A stretch of DNA of 64,000 nucleotides from G965226155 sp965226155 (GTDB lineage: Bacteria; Pseudomonadota; Gammaproteobacteria; Eutrophobiales; Eutrophobiaceae), in assembly GCA_965226155.1 (NCBI GenBank), contig OZ245331.1:930001-994000 (forward strand), written 5' to 3'. Below, in pieces: positions 1 through 9,102 of the stretch; the first letter of the stretch is position 1; each line of letters opens with the position of its first letter. The notes under the pieces were generated by a model. That model was given only the letters and a program-made list of their open reading frames with translations. It was not told the origin of the DNA and did no database searches. A program made the position numbers and the translations under genes.

Positions 1-1143
1 AACGTGGAACTCTTTGATACCTCAGATAAGAACCCGCTGTGGTCAGAGCAGTATGATCGCGAACTATCAGATATCTTTGCAATAGAAGCAGAAATCGTTG
101 AGCGCATTGCGCTAATCCTGAGTGCTGAACTATCAGCTGATGAGCAGCAGCGCATTGAGAAAGCGCCAACACACTCACTTGATGCTTATGCGCTCTATTT
201 AAAAGCGCACGCAGTCCCGTCAATCATAGGACCAGTGAGATTTCCTGAATTTTATCATTATCTGGATCAGGCGATTGCTTTGGATCCAGACTTTGCTCTG
301 GCCCATTCAGTCAAAGCGCGAGGTTATGCATTCGCAAAAAGAAATGGTCGTCAAATTGATGGGCTATCGCCGGAAGAAATGGAAAAGAAAGCCATTGAAC
401 ATTCCGATATAGCGTTAGCACTTGATCCTAATCTCATCATGATCTATATGGCACAAGCGGAACTTCATCGCAGCCATCAGCGTGAAGCAGATGCAAGTCT
501 AGCTTATGAAAGAGCGCTGCAGTTGAATCCGAATGATGGGGAAATTTTGAGTAACTATGCCCGTTCTCTGTCAGCAAACGGAAAGCATGATGATGCCGCC
601 CAAGTGTCGTTACGCGTGATTGAGTTGGATCCAAACGATGCTAACAATCATTACCTTCTGGCTGGAAGGCTAATGTATGCAGGAAAGCCTGTTGATGCGG
701 CAGCCAAGTACCGACAAGCAATCTCTATGGAGCCAAATTTCTTCAGATATTTAAATCTCAGCATAGCTGAGATCCTCTCAGGAAATAACACCAAGGCACA
801 AGAAGCTATACAACAAGCAGAACAATTAATAAATGATAACACCACGACTAGAGGTATCGCACGAGTCGCTTTTGTTTATTCAAAACTGGAACTCCATGAT
901 GATGCCTTGAGGGTGTTTAACCTGCTTGAAACAACCGTTGCCAATGGCAAATTACTAAAATCGCATGCCAGAGCCTTATCTTTTTTGGCCATTGGTGAAA
1001 TTGATAAAGCCTATGATGTACTCAGCCAAAAACCAGTCGATGGATTAACCCCTTTACAAGAAATCAAATCCAATATGCTGAATGTTGCTGTATTAGAAGA
1101 ACCTCGCTTTTTGGAGTTACGTAAATTGATGGGGAAAAGGTAG
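1..1143 (+). CDS. TolB/FlgO-like TPR protein, 5'-truncated by the window edge
   Basis: The frame is open from base 1, so the start lies upstream. What remains is the end of the TolB/FlgO-like module (LWSEQYDRELSDIF) followed by TPR-type helices with repeated ALDPN/LNPND motifs. By eye it aligns along its whole length with the three proteins at 7561-12223, so it is a fourth paralogue whose N-terminus (expected signal peptide and VLPFENLSP segment) is missing. The stop TAG at 1141-1143 lies 9 bp before the ATG of the cytochrome/propeller gene, which suggests one operon. In other bacteria this module and TPR tail are often fused to a winged helix or a cyclase domain; no such domain can be seen here. 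The function is unknown; a periplasmic scaffolding role is inference. Confidence 0.8.
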   Translation, partial: NVELFDTSDKNPLWSEQYDRELSDIFAIEAEIVERIALILSAELSADEQQRIEKAPTHSLDAYALYLKAHAVPSIIGPVRFPEFYHYLDQAIALDPDFALAHSVKARGYAFAKRNGRQIDGLSPEEMEKKAIEHSDIALALDPNLIMIYMAQAELHRSHQREADASLAYERALQLNPNDGEILSNYARSLSANGKHDDAAQVSLRVIELDPNDANNHYLLAGRLMYAGKPVDAAAKYRQAISMEPNFFRYLNLSIAEILSGNNTKAQEAIQQAEQLINDNTTTRGIARVAFVYSKLELHDDALRVFNLLETTVANGKLLKSHARALSFLAIGEIDKAYDVLSQKPVDGLTPLQEIKSNMLNVAVLEEPRFLELRKLMGKR

Positions 1144-1246
1144 GAGATCAATATGAGATTTCTTACCTCGATTATGATTTGGCTGTTTACGCTTTCAACA
1201 ATCAACCTGAACCGCCCCGGGTATTCCGGAGACTCGTTTGTTTGAG

Positions 1247-2146
1247 TCAAGTTGCCATGGTTGACTCTTCAAGTTGTCGATAATACATCATTTCATATTC
1301 AACTGGTGGAACGTTACCGATAGGCTCCAGCAGGCGACGATGATTGAACCAGTCCACCCATTCTAAAGTGGCATATTCAACGTCTTCAATATTTTTCCAG
1401 GGACCTCGGCGACGTATCACTTCAGTTTTGTAAAGCCCATTAATCGTTTCAGCCAGGGCGTTGTCATATGAATCACCCACACTACCAACGGATGAATCAA
1501 TGCCTGCCTGGGCAAGCCGCTCGGTGTAACGGATCGATAAGTACTGACAGCCTCGGTCACTGTGATGGATAAGCCCTTCGGTGTCCTGACGCGACCACAG
1601 TGCCTGCTCCAATGCATCCAGCACCAGGTCAGTACGCAATGACCGGCTGACCCGCCAGCCTACGATACGCCGGGCAAATACATCAATGATAAAAGCCACG
1701 TAGACGAAACCCGCCCAGGTGTCCACGAAGGTAATATCCGCTACCCACAACTGATTCGGCCGCGTGGCCGTGAACTGCCGGTTCACCAGGTCAGCGGGGC
1801 GAGCCAGAGCATCATCGCTTATTGTCGTCCAGCACCTGGCCCCTCTTCTCGCGCCCTCTATTCCAAGCCGATTCATCAGCCGTTCCACCGTACAACGAGC
1901 GGCATCAATATGTTCCCGCTTGAGTTGTCGCCAGACCTTCCTCGCACCGTAGACCTGGTAGTTGTCATCCCACACCCGCTTCACTTCAACTGATAGGGCC
2001 AGGTCACGTTTCACTCGTGCTGGTAATCGCTCAGGATCGGCTTCCCGGGCCTTGTGTTCGTAATACGTCGACGGGGCAATCGGCAACTCGGCACAGATCG
2101 GCTCGACCCCATGTTCGGCCCGGTGTTCGTCGATGAACGGGACCAT
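1247..2146 (-). CDS. IS3-family transposase OrfB (DDE integrase domain)
   Basis: The protein has 299 residues with an HTH_21-like N-terminal part (ICAELPIAPSTYYEHK) and an rve integrase core. The core shows the DDE residues in WVADITFV, HHSDRGCQY and the later SYDNALAETINGLYKTE. The ATG overlaps the orfA stop as TAATG. A TTTTTTC run about 30 bases upstream in orfA is a plausible -1 frameshift site; the -1 frame reads GARPPTEVMVPFID into OrfB, as is usual for the OrfAB fusion in this family. The frame is complete with no visible lesion. Confidence 0.9.
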   Translation of the reverse strand: MVPFIDEHRAEHGVEPICAELPIAPSTYYEHKAREADPERLPARVKRDLALSVEVKRVWDDNYQVYGARKVWRQLKREHIDAARCTVERLMNRLGIEGARRGARCWTTISDDALARPADLVNRQFTATRPNQLWVADITFVDTWAGFVYVAFIIDVFARRIVGWRVSRSLRTDLVLDALEQALWSRQDTEGLIHHSDRGCQYLSIRYTERLAQAGIDSSVGSVGDSYDNALAETINGLYKTEVIRRRGPWKNIEDVEYATLEWVDWFNHRRLLEPIGNVPPVEYEMMYYRQLEESTMAT

Positions 2147-2466
2147 TACCTCGGTCGGCGGTCGAGCTCCGCCTGGGCGAAAAAAGCGGCTGCCTTACGT
2201 AATATCTCATTGGCCCGCTTCAGTTCTCGATTGTCGCGCTCCAGCTCCAGCAAGCGCTCACGATCTGAACTGGTCATGCCCACACGTTTACCCTGATCAA
2301 TCTCTGAGCGCCTTACCCATTTACGTAAGGTTTCAGCGGCACAGCCAATCTTGCTGGCAATTGAATTCAGTGCGGCCCACGGGGAGTCATATTCACCTTG
2401 ATGATCAAACACCATCCGTACTGCCCTTTCCTGGACTTCCGGGGAATATCTTTTTGTTGTTTTCAT
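2146..2466 (-). CDS. IS3-family OrfA (HTH_Tnp_1)
   Basis: The 106-residue protein has an N-terminal helix-turn-helix (YSPEVQERAVRMVFDH and GCAAETLRKWVRR) that in this family binds the terminal repeats. A C-terminal leucine-heptad helix follows (RLLELERDNRELKRANEILRKAAAFF). It ends with TAA overlapping the ATG of orfB. The T-rich run coding AAAFF near the end is the candidate frameshift site. Confidence 0.9.
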   Translation of the reverse strand: MKTTKRYSPEVQERAVRMVFDHQGEYDSPWAALNSIASKIGCAAETLRKWVRRSEIDQGKRVGMTSSDRERLLELERDNRELKRANEILRKAAAFFAQAELDRRPR

Positions 2467-4406
2467 TACTCCATCCTCTCAAGATATGGAGTCTCAGGAA
2501 TACCCGGGGCGGTTCAGCCTCGCGTTTGCACAATCAGAAATGGACTCGGCTGGATCCGAATCTATGGAAGCCCGGCCTGTGATGATCAACTTTGATGATG
2601 CGAGCACAGAATTACAAACGTTGGCTAAGCGTGGTGAAACCTTATTCTGGTCACCTGCCTCCTGCGTAACCTGTCATGGGGAAAGGCTGAAGGACTCGTT
2701 GGGCCATCGCTGGCATTTGGGCCCTCCCCCCTACGACATCCATTATCAGCTCCTCTCTAACGCACAGATGACACCACTGCGCAGCAAACTCAAACCAACC
2801 AACGACGATTTGCTCAGCCTCTCAGTCTATGTTGCGACCTTGAGCGGTACTGCATTGCCTTGTGTTAAACACGATAAGTACAAAGCGACACTAAAAAGCA
2901 TTCGATCTCCTGCGACTATTAAGCCAGTCTTCTCGGCGCGTGACAAACTGGTGGATAAAATACAGTCCTTCCAGACTGTGTTGGATGACTGGCAGAGGAA
3001 AGCCAAGACCGGCAGCATAAAACGAGACTACAAAGTGGATGTCGCGGCTGAGTATGATCCCGGCCCCGTTATTTTTAATCCGGAACCGGGCAAGACGTAT
3101 TTTTATGAAAATACCGGGACCACAGCGAGCATAAGTGGCGCTGCGAATGTCAATCCGACGGCAAAGTCAAACCAGATAATTGTCGGTGACGCGGAAACCA
3201 AGCAAATCATCACCTCGTACTTACTGCCAGAGAAAATGAAAGGCGCAGTACACACTACAGTGATGTCGCCAGATGCCTCGTATATCTATATTGTCGGGTC
3301 ACGACCCTATTCAGACCGTATAGAGAAAACGACCCGTGAGATAAGCGCCCCGGCCTCATTATTGAAAGCCGATGCACGCACACTGAGGCCAATTAAGCAA
3401 TTGGTCGTGGGTGGCCGCATGCACCACGGACAAATCTTCCAGGATAAATACTTACTCATCGATACCTTCGGTAGTGAAATTGATGGTCTGGATGTCTTTT
3501 TATTTGACCCGGATACCGATGAGATTATCGGTGGTGTACGCAATGAAGATCTGGGAGGTACTGCTTACATCGCATTCAATGACGGTGAATACATCTACAT
3601 CCTGATGCAACCATCAGGCTACGGGCCCCCCGGCAACTACCTTGCGGCAATGCGTATGAATACAGGTCGCTATACTGCTTTACGTCCATTCTGGGTGGCT
3701 AAGATCGACCCTCTCAGCTGGGAAGTCGTCAGGGAATATCCATCCCCAGGTTATCGTGCCGACTGGATCGTCTTTGACGCAAAAAAAGAATACATGTACA
3801 TACCCGCAGGCGGCTCATCAACAGTGTCTAAGATCGAACTGGCCACTGGCAATGTTGTCTGGACTAACTCCACCGGTCCGGGACCTTATGGTGCCAGCCT
3901 GAATAGGGATGAAACCGAGATCTGGGTCGCCGATAAAGGAGAAACTACTGGTTTTATAGCACGAACTATTTCAGTGTTTGATGCCGGAACCGGCAAAGGA
4001 CTAGAAACCTTGATAACCGGTTACCAGGTTGACCATGTCCTGCTTGCGCCTAACGGCAAAGAATTCTGGGCTACCAGTAATGGTGAAGGACGCATCTTTG
4101 TATACGATGCAAAAACACGCGAACAAACTCATAGAATCTATATGCCTGGCTTTGGTGACCCGCACGGGCTGGTCTGGGTACACTACAATGAGAACGGCGT
4201 AGGCAAGGTTGTTCGCGACCAAAGTGGCTTTGCAAATGGGATCAATCCTGCGCTGGGCAAATCGCTGGATTATCCAACTAGCACTATCAATGTTGCCACT
4301 GCGCCAGCGAACTCAGTTAATGTTGGAAATGCTCCAGCAGAAGAAAAAAGTTGGTTGGATAAAATCCTCAGTATGGCATTTAATTAAATCATTCTCTAAA
4401 AGTAAC

Positions 4407-5473
4407 GCGGATTCAACTTTGAAGTGCAACGTTGATGTTAAAAAAGACTTCATGTGGTGTTTTTGAATTAAGTGTTTTTCTGGGGCGGTGATTGAGTTTT
4501 TTCATGACCAAGTTTAACTGCTTTTGTGTAATCGTGCTGGAGTCCATTTTCTTTGGGAAGTACTGTCGAATGAGACCATTGATATTTTCATTTAAACCCC
4601 GTTCCCAGGAGGCATAAGGATGTGCAAAATAGAACCCCGCGTTCAATTGTTGAGCAATAACCTCATGCTCAGCAAATTCTTTCCCATTATCCGAGGTGAT
4701 CGTGTGAACCGACGCCTTCATATTAGACAACAATCGCACGATAGCTTGCCTGACGGCAGAGGCAGTTCGTTGTTTCACCTGTGCAAATCAAGGTGTACAT
4801 CGACTTGCGCTCGCTCAAGGTGACCAGCGCCTGTCGATGGCCTTTGCCGATGACGGTGTCCACTTCCCAGTCACCGATGCGTGTCTTCCTGTTCACAATG
4901 GCGGGACGCTTATCAATGCTGATCTGATTCACCAGAACCCCACGACGTTGATAACTACCATAACGCTTCTTTCGTTTCTTCTGGCAACGCAAGTACCGGT
5001 ACAGCTCACCGCCGTCTGCCTTGTCCTGGTATATGTAGTGATATATCCATTCATGACTCAGAGCGATACCTTCTCGTTTATGCAACCAGTCACTGATTTG
5101 CTCAGGACTCCATTCGTCCCGCAGCCAGACCTCTACTCGCTCCCACAAGGTCGTGGTGAGTCGCTGTTGTTGGCTGGCTTCTCGACGCGCTTGCTGGAGC
5201 AACTGAGCTTGGCGGGGTCGATAGCCTCTCAAGCCACGGTTGCGTCTGAGTTCACGGCTAATAGTAGATTTATGCACGCCTATCAAGGCGGCTATCTCCG
5301 TTTGTGTATGTCCTGCTTTCATTAGGGCGTAAATCTGGTAACGTTGATGCTCGGTAAGCTGTGTGTAGTGTCTCATCTGTGCCTCTCTTTCTTGCTGGAA
5401 CGAAAGGTAAGGATGCTACCGTAGCTTGCCGTTCGTGCCACCTAATTGAGTTGCACTTACAAATTGAATTCAC
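4407..5473 (-). mobile_element. IS30-family element, copy 1 (transposase frameshifted)
   Basis: The element is 1067 bp, one base longer than the 1066-bp copies at 26954 and 31840. The ends are GCGGATTCAACTTTGAAGTG on the left and the complement of GTGAATTCAATTTGTAAGTG on the right, imperfect inverted repeats (about 17 of 20 inner positions match). The pentamer GTAAC flanks both ends (4402-4406 and 5474-5478) and may be a target duplication, but the other three copies show no comparable repeat. It lies between the two cytochrome/propeller paralogues. Confidence 0.9.
4413..5376 (-). pseudogene. IS30-family transposase, frameshifted
   Basis: The protein matches the intact 320-residue transposase at 31846-32808 up to residue RKSMYTLI. 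An extra A then shifts the frame: GTGCAAATCAAGG near 4781-4791 here, GTGCAATCAAGG in the other copies. The rest of the protein (TASAVRQAI to NVALQS) continues in another frame. The N-terminal HTH and the first catalytic Asp are separated from the rest of the DDE core, so this copy cannot make an active enzyme without frameshifting. Confidence 0.9.
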
Positions 5474-5603
5474 GTAACAAGTGTAAATGGGCAATGTATA
5501 TTTACATTATGAAGCCATTCCGTAATATACAACTAGCCTATTATTTAAGGTTCCAGTCAACAAAAAACTGATTGAAACACTCGATGAAATTATGGAGATC
5601 AAT

Positions 5604-7523
5604 ATGAAATTTCTTACCTCGATTTTGATTTGGCTGTTTACATTATCAACAGTCAACCTCGCGTTTGCACAATCCGAAATGGACTCGGCTGGATCCGAAT
5701 CGATTGAAGCACGACCTGCGATGACCGACTTTGAAGACGCCAGTGCAGAATTACAGGCACTGGCAAAACGCGGTGAAGAGCTATACTGGTCGCCTGCCTC
5801 CTGTGTAGTCTGCCATGATGATAAGGCCCAAGGTCTCATTGGTCCATCGCTGGCATTCGGCCCGTCTCCTTACGACATCCATTATCAGTTCATCTCCAAC
5901 CCACAGATGACGCCACTTCGCGACATCCTCAAACCGACCAACAATGATTTGCTCAGCATCTCGGTGTATGTTGCGACGTTAACCGGGACCTCACTGCCTA
6001 AAGTTGAACTCAATCGATACAAGGCTACGTTGAGTAGCATTCGTGCTCCTGTGATTAGAAAGCCGATCTTCTCAGCGCGCGACAAGCTGGTAGAAAAAAT
6101 ACAAGCCTTCCAGACGGTAATCGATGATTGGCAGAGAAAAGCCAAGACTGGCAGCCTCAAACGAGACTACAAAGTGGATGTGGCAGCTGAGTACGATCCT
6201 GGCCCCGTTATATTTAATCCAGAACCTGGCAAGACCTACTTTTATGAGAATACCGGTACTATCGGGATGCATCGTCGTTTTGCTAAAAAGAAAAGTACGC
6301 CACCAAAATCGACCCAGATTATTGTCGGCGATGCAGAAACTAAGCAAGTCATCGCTTCGTATTTACTGCCGGAAAACATGAGGGGTGCACCACACACTAC
6401 CGTGATGTCGCCAGATGGTTCATATGTCTATATCATCGGTTCACGTCCCTATTCCGACCGCGGACAGACGGCCCGCGGCGTTAGCACACCGGCCTCGCTA
6501 TTGAAAGCCGATGCGCGCACATTGCGACCAATAAAGCAACTGGTGGTGGGCGGTCGTATGCATCACGGGCAAACATTCCAGGATAAATATTTACTGATTG
6601 ACACGTTCATCAGTGACGCCGATGGTCTGGATGTTTATTTAATGGACCCGGAAACTGATGAGATTATCGGTGGTGTTCGCGATGCGGACTTGGGTGGAAA
6701 TACTTACACCGCATTTAATGACGGTGAATATATCTATATCCTGATGCAACCGGAAGGTTACGGTTCCACCACCCAATCAGCGCATCGTTCCTATATTTCA
6801 GGTCGAAATACTATGTTACGTCCCTACTGGGTAGCTAAAATCGATCCTGTAACATGGGAGGTCGTCAGGGAATATCCATACCCAGGATTCCGTGGCGATT
6901 GGATTGTATTTGATGCCAAAAAAGAATACATGTATATACCCGTTGGTAGCTCAGACACCCTTTCTAAGATCGAACTGGCCAGCGGTAACGTTGTCTGGAC
7001 CGGCCGCACAGGCACCGGCCCTTATGGCGCCAGCCTGAACGCGGATGAAACCGAGATCTGGGTAGCCGATAAGGGAGAATCCACAGGCCAGTTCGGGCGT
7101 ACTGTTTCGGTATTTGAAACCAAAACCGGCAGACAGCTGGAAACATTGTTTGGCGGTTACCAGACGGACCATATCCTGCTTGCCCCTAACGGCAAAGAGT
7201 TCTGGTCCAGTAGTAATGGCGAAGGACGCCTCTACGTATACGACGCTAAAACACGAGAACAAACTCATACAATCGATATGCCCAGCTTCGGTGATGCACA
7301 CGGAATAGTCTGGGTACACTACGATGAAAACGGTGTGGGTAAGGTTGTTCGTGACCAGGGTGGCTTTGCTAACGGAATCAACCCGGCATTGGGTAAAACG
7401 CTGGATTATCCAGTCCACCCAGTCAATGTTGCGACCGCGCCGACTAACACGGTTAATGCTGAAGACGTTTCATCAGAAGATAAAAACTGGGTAGATAAAA
7501 TCTTCGGTTTCGTTTTTGATTGA
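5604..7523 (+). CDS. Exported c-type cytochrome fused to a YVTN-like beta-propeller, copy 2 (intact)
   Basis: The preferred start is ATG 5604, preceded by GGAG at 5594-5597; an in-frame ATG at 5592 overlaps that ribosome site. The protein has 639 residues with a signal peptide (FLTSILIWLFTLSTVNLAFA, cut before QSEMD). A small cytochrome c domain with a single CVVCH haem motif lies near residue 70. About 450 residues of beta-propeller repeats follow (TVMSPDGSYVYIIGS, GGRMHHGQ, ILLAPNGKEFWSSSNGEG). The layout, an N-terminal mono-haem domain plus propeller, recalls NirS/NirN proteins. I see no specific d1-haem signature, so the activity is unknown; a periplasmic redox protein is inference. The TPR gene starts 37 bp downstream, probably in the same operon. 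Confidence 0.85.
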   Translation: MKFLTSILIWLFTLSTVNLAFAQSEMDSAGSESIEARPAMTDFEDASAELQALAKRGEELYWSPASCVVCHDDKAQGLIGPSLAFGPSPYDIHYQFISNPQMTPLRDILKPTNNDLLSISVYVATLTGTSLPKVELNRYKATLSSIRAPVIRKPIFSARDKLVEKIQAFQTVIDDWQRKAKTGSLKRDYKVDVAAEYDPGPVIFNPEPGKTYFYENTGTIGMHRRFAKKKSTPPKSTQIIVGDAETKQVIASYLLPENMRGAPHTTVMSPDGSYVYIIGSRPYSDRGQTARGVSTPASLLKADARTLRPIKQLVVGGRMHHGQTFQDKYLLIDTFISDADGLDVYLMDPETDEIIGGVRDADLGGNTYTAFNDGEYIYILMQPEGYGSTTQSAHRSYISGRNTMLRPYWVAKIDPVTWEVVREYPYPGFRGDWIVFDAKKEYMYIPVGSSDTLSKIELASGNVVWTGRTGTGPYGASLNADETEIWVADKGESTGQFGRTVSVFETKTGRQLETLFGGYQTDHILLAPNGKEFWSSSNGEGRLYVYDAKTREQTHTIDMPSFGDAHGIVWVHYDENGVGKVVRDQGGFANGINPALGKTLDYPVHPVNVATAPTNTVNAEDVSSEDKNWVDKIFGFVFD

Positions 7524-7560
7524 TAGCTATTAGTTACAAAATTTTAGCAGGAGTACTGTA

Positions 7561-9015
7561 ATGCGATATTTAAAAATCATTAGCATGCTCTCGCTGTTCT
7601 GTTTGTCTTCTATCACCGTTGCCCAGAGTAATAATGAGGATGCCAATCGTTCACAAACTGTGATGAAACATTCCATTGCAGTACTACCTTTCGAAAATCT
7701 AAGCCCCAATCCCGATGATGCTTACTTTGCAGTCGGGATCCATGAAGAGATACTGGGTCACCTCGCTAACATACATGACTTGAGTGTAATTTCACGAAAC
7801 TCAGTATTGCGATATCCAGATACGAACAAGTCAATTCGTGAGATTGCATCCGAACTGAATGTCGAAACTATCATGAAAGGTAGTGTCCGTTATGCTGAGA
7901 ATCAGATTACCCTTGCAGTACGGCTTTACAACGTTGCCAGTTTAAATCAGCTTTGGTTTGAGCGATATGAAAGTGAGCTATCTGATATTTTTACGATACT
8001 AGCTAATGTAGTTGATCACATTGCCCAGTCGATTGGCGCAACCCTATCCGCGGCAGAAAAAAAGCACATCGAAAGGATTCCAACTCAATCGCTAGAGGCG
8101 TATGCGCTCTACCTGAGATCAAAGATAGTCCCATCAATTATTGGAGAAAACAAGCCGGATATCTTTTATCAAATTCTAGACCAGGCGATTGCGCTGGATC
8201 CGAACTTTGCATTGGCCCATGCTTTCAAGGCTAGGGGTTACGCACTTGCAAAAAGATCAATCCGTCCTATTGAGGGATTAACACTCAATGAGATGGGAAG
8301 GGTGGCCCTGGAACATGTTGAAATTGCATTAGCACTTGATCCTAACCTCGGTATGGCCCACATGGCCCTGGCAGAAATCCATCGTAGCAACCAAGATAAA
8401 TCAGGAACAAAACAAGCCTATGATCGAGCGCTGCAGCTAAGTCCAAGTAATAAAAACATATTGAATGCTTATGCCCGCTTCCTTTCAATTACTGGAGAAC
8501 ATGATGAGGCAGTTAGATTAGGACAGCGTGTGTTGGAGTTGGATCCTAACGATGCTAATAATTACTACCTTCAAGGTTGGACGTTAATGGATGCGGGTAA
8601 TTTGGTTGCTGCAGCTAAGCATTACCGATTAGGTAATGCGATAGAGCATAATTTTTTTAGAAATATAAACCTCGCCTTGGTTGAGATAGCTTTAGGAAAT
8701 AAGACTGAGGCATTGATAGCGCTACGACAAGCTGATCGGTTGATAGATAAAACTATTACGACGAGAGGCGTAGCACGTGTCGCTTATGCATACTCTAAAT
8801 TAGGGCTACAGGAGGACGCAAAGAGATTATTTGATTTGATTCAGACGATGGTTGCCAATGGTAAACTGATAAACACAAGTTATTCGGCGTTAGCATATTT
8901 GTCTATTGGTGAGGTCGAAAAAGCTCGCGCTATGCTAAACTACGAGCCATATGATGCGTTTAATCCACTAAATTATATAAAGCCTGAGGTAGTGAACAAT
9001 TTCATTCCAAAATAA
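7561..9015 (+). CDS. Exported TolB/FlgO-like TPR protein
   Basis: The 484-residue protein starts at ATG 7561 behind AGGAG at 7549-7553. A signal peptide (YLKIISMLSLFCLSSITVAQ) is followed by the TolB/FlgO-like module (SIAVLPFENLSPNPDDAYF, SELNVETIMKGSVRYAENQ, LWFERYESELSDIF). About six TPR-like helical pairs with ALDPN motifs follow. In many bacteria this module plus TPRs follows a winged helix or an adenylate cyclase domain. Here the N-terminus is a signal peptide, which places the protein in the periplasm or outside. It is paralogous to its two downstream neighbours and to the truncated gene at the window start. The role is unknown. Confidence 0.8.
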   Translation: MRYLKIISMLSLFCLSSITVAQSNNEDANRSQTVMKHSIAVLPFENLSPNPDDAYFAVGIHEEILGHLANIHDLSVISRNSVLRYPDTNKSIREIASELNVETIMKGSVRYAENQITLAVRLYNVASLNQLWFERYESELSDIFTILANVVDHIAQSIGATLSAAEKKHIERIPTQSLEAYALYLRSKIVPSIIGENKPDIFYQILDQAIALDPNFALAHAFKARGYALAKRSIRPIEGLTLNEMGRVALEHVEIALALDPNLGMAHMALAEIHRSNQDKSGTKQAYDRALQLSPSNKNILNAYARFLSITGEHDEAVRLGQRVLELDPNDANNYYLQGWTLMDAGNLVAAAKHYRLGNAIEHNFFRNINLALVEIALGNKTEALIALRQADRLIDKTITTRGVARVAYAYSKLGLQEDAKRLFDLIQTMVANGKLINTSYSALAYLSIGEVEKARAMLNYEPYDAFNPLNYIKPEVVNNFIPK

Positions 9016-9102
9016 TTCAGCATTCAAAAGTTTATCCGAATTAATATTAATTCAGCTTAAGCCAGGTAACTGTAACAATAGTTTCAATTAGGGGGTGTCA
9101 TT

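Larger units (their letters stand above)
1208..2516 (-). mobile_element. IS3-family insertion sequence
   Basis: The element is 1309 bp and is bounded by 28-bp terminal inverted repeats (1208-1235 and 2489-2516) that start TGAACCGCCCCGGGTATTCC and differ at one position. It encodes the two overlapping frames typical of the family, orfA and orfB, on the minus strand. The flanks are ...TCAACC on the left and GCCTCGCG on the right, against TCAACCTCGCG in the uninterrupted paralogue. A short duplication (CC, perhaps 3 bp with a mismatch) is therefore likely but not clean. It lies inside the signal-peptide region of the cytochrome/propeller gene. Confidence 0.9.
1153..4387 (+). pseudogene. Exported c-type cytochrome/beta-propeller protein, copy 1, split by an IS3 element
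   Basis: The first 55 bases (ATG 1153, GGAG at 1143-1146) encode the same signal-peptide start as the intact paralogue at 5604. The reading frame resumes after the IS at about 2518 with LAFAQSEMDS and runs to a TAA at 4385. It retains one CVTCH haem-binding motif (2663-2677) and a YVTN-like beta-propeller with the conserved GGRMHHGQ segment. The IS right end supplies an in-frame ATG at 2486, so a protein could still be made, but without a signal peptide, where haem attachment would fail. Between about 2684 and 2731 the frame differs from the paralogue by two compensating 1-base indels. The gene is probably inactive. It is a tandem duplicate of the gene at 5604. Confidence 0.85.

Noticed and set aside
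4402..5478. GTAAC as the target-site duplication of the IS30 family
   Set aside because: Only copy 1 shows it; the other three copies have no matching flanks. IS30 elements normally duplicate 2-3 bp, so it may be chance.
5604..7523. Identification as cytochrome cd1 nitrite reductase (NirS)
   Set aside because: The layout is similar, but I see no clear d1-haem ligand pattern and no nir genes nearby. Only the general fold can be claimed.
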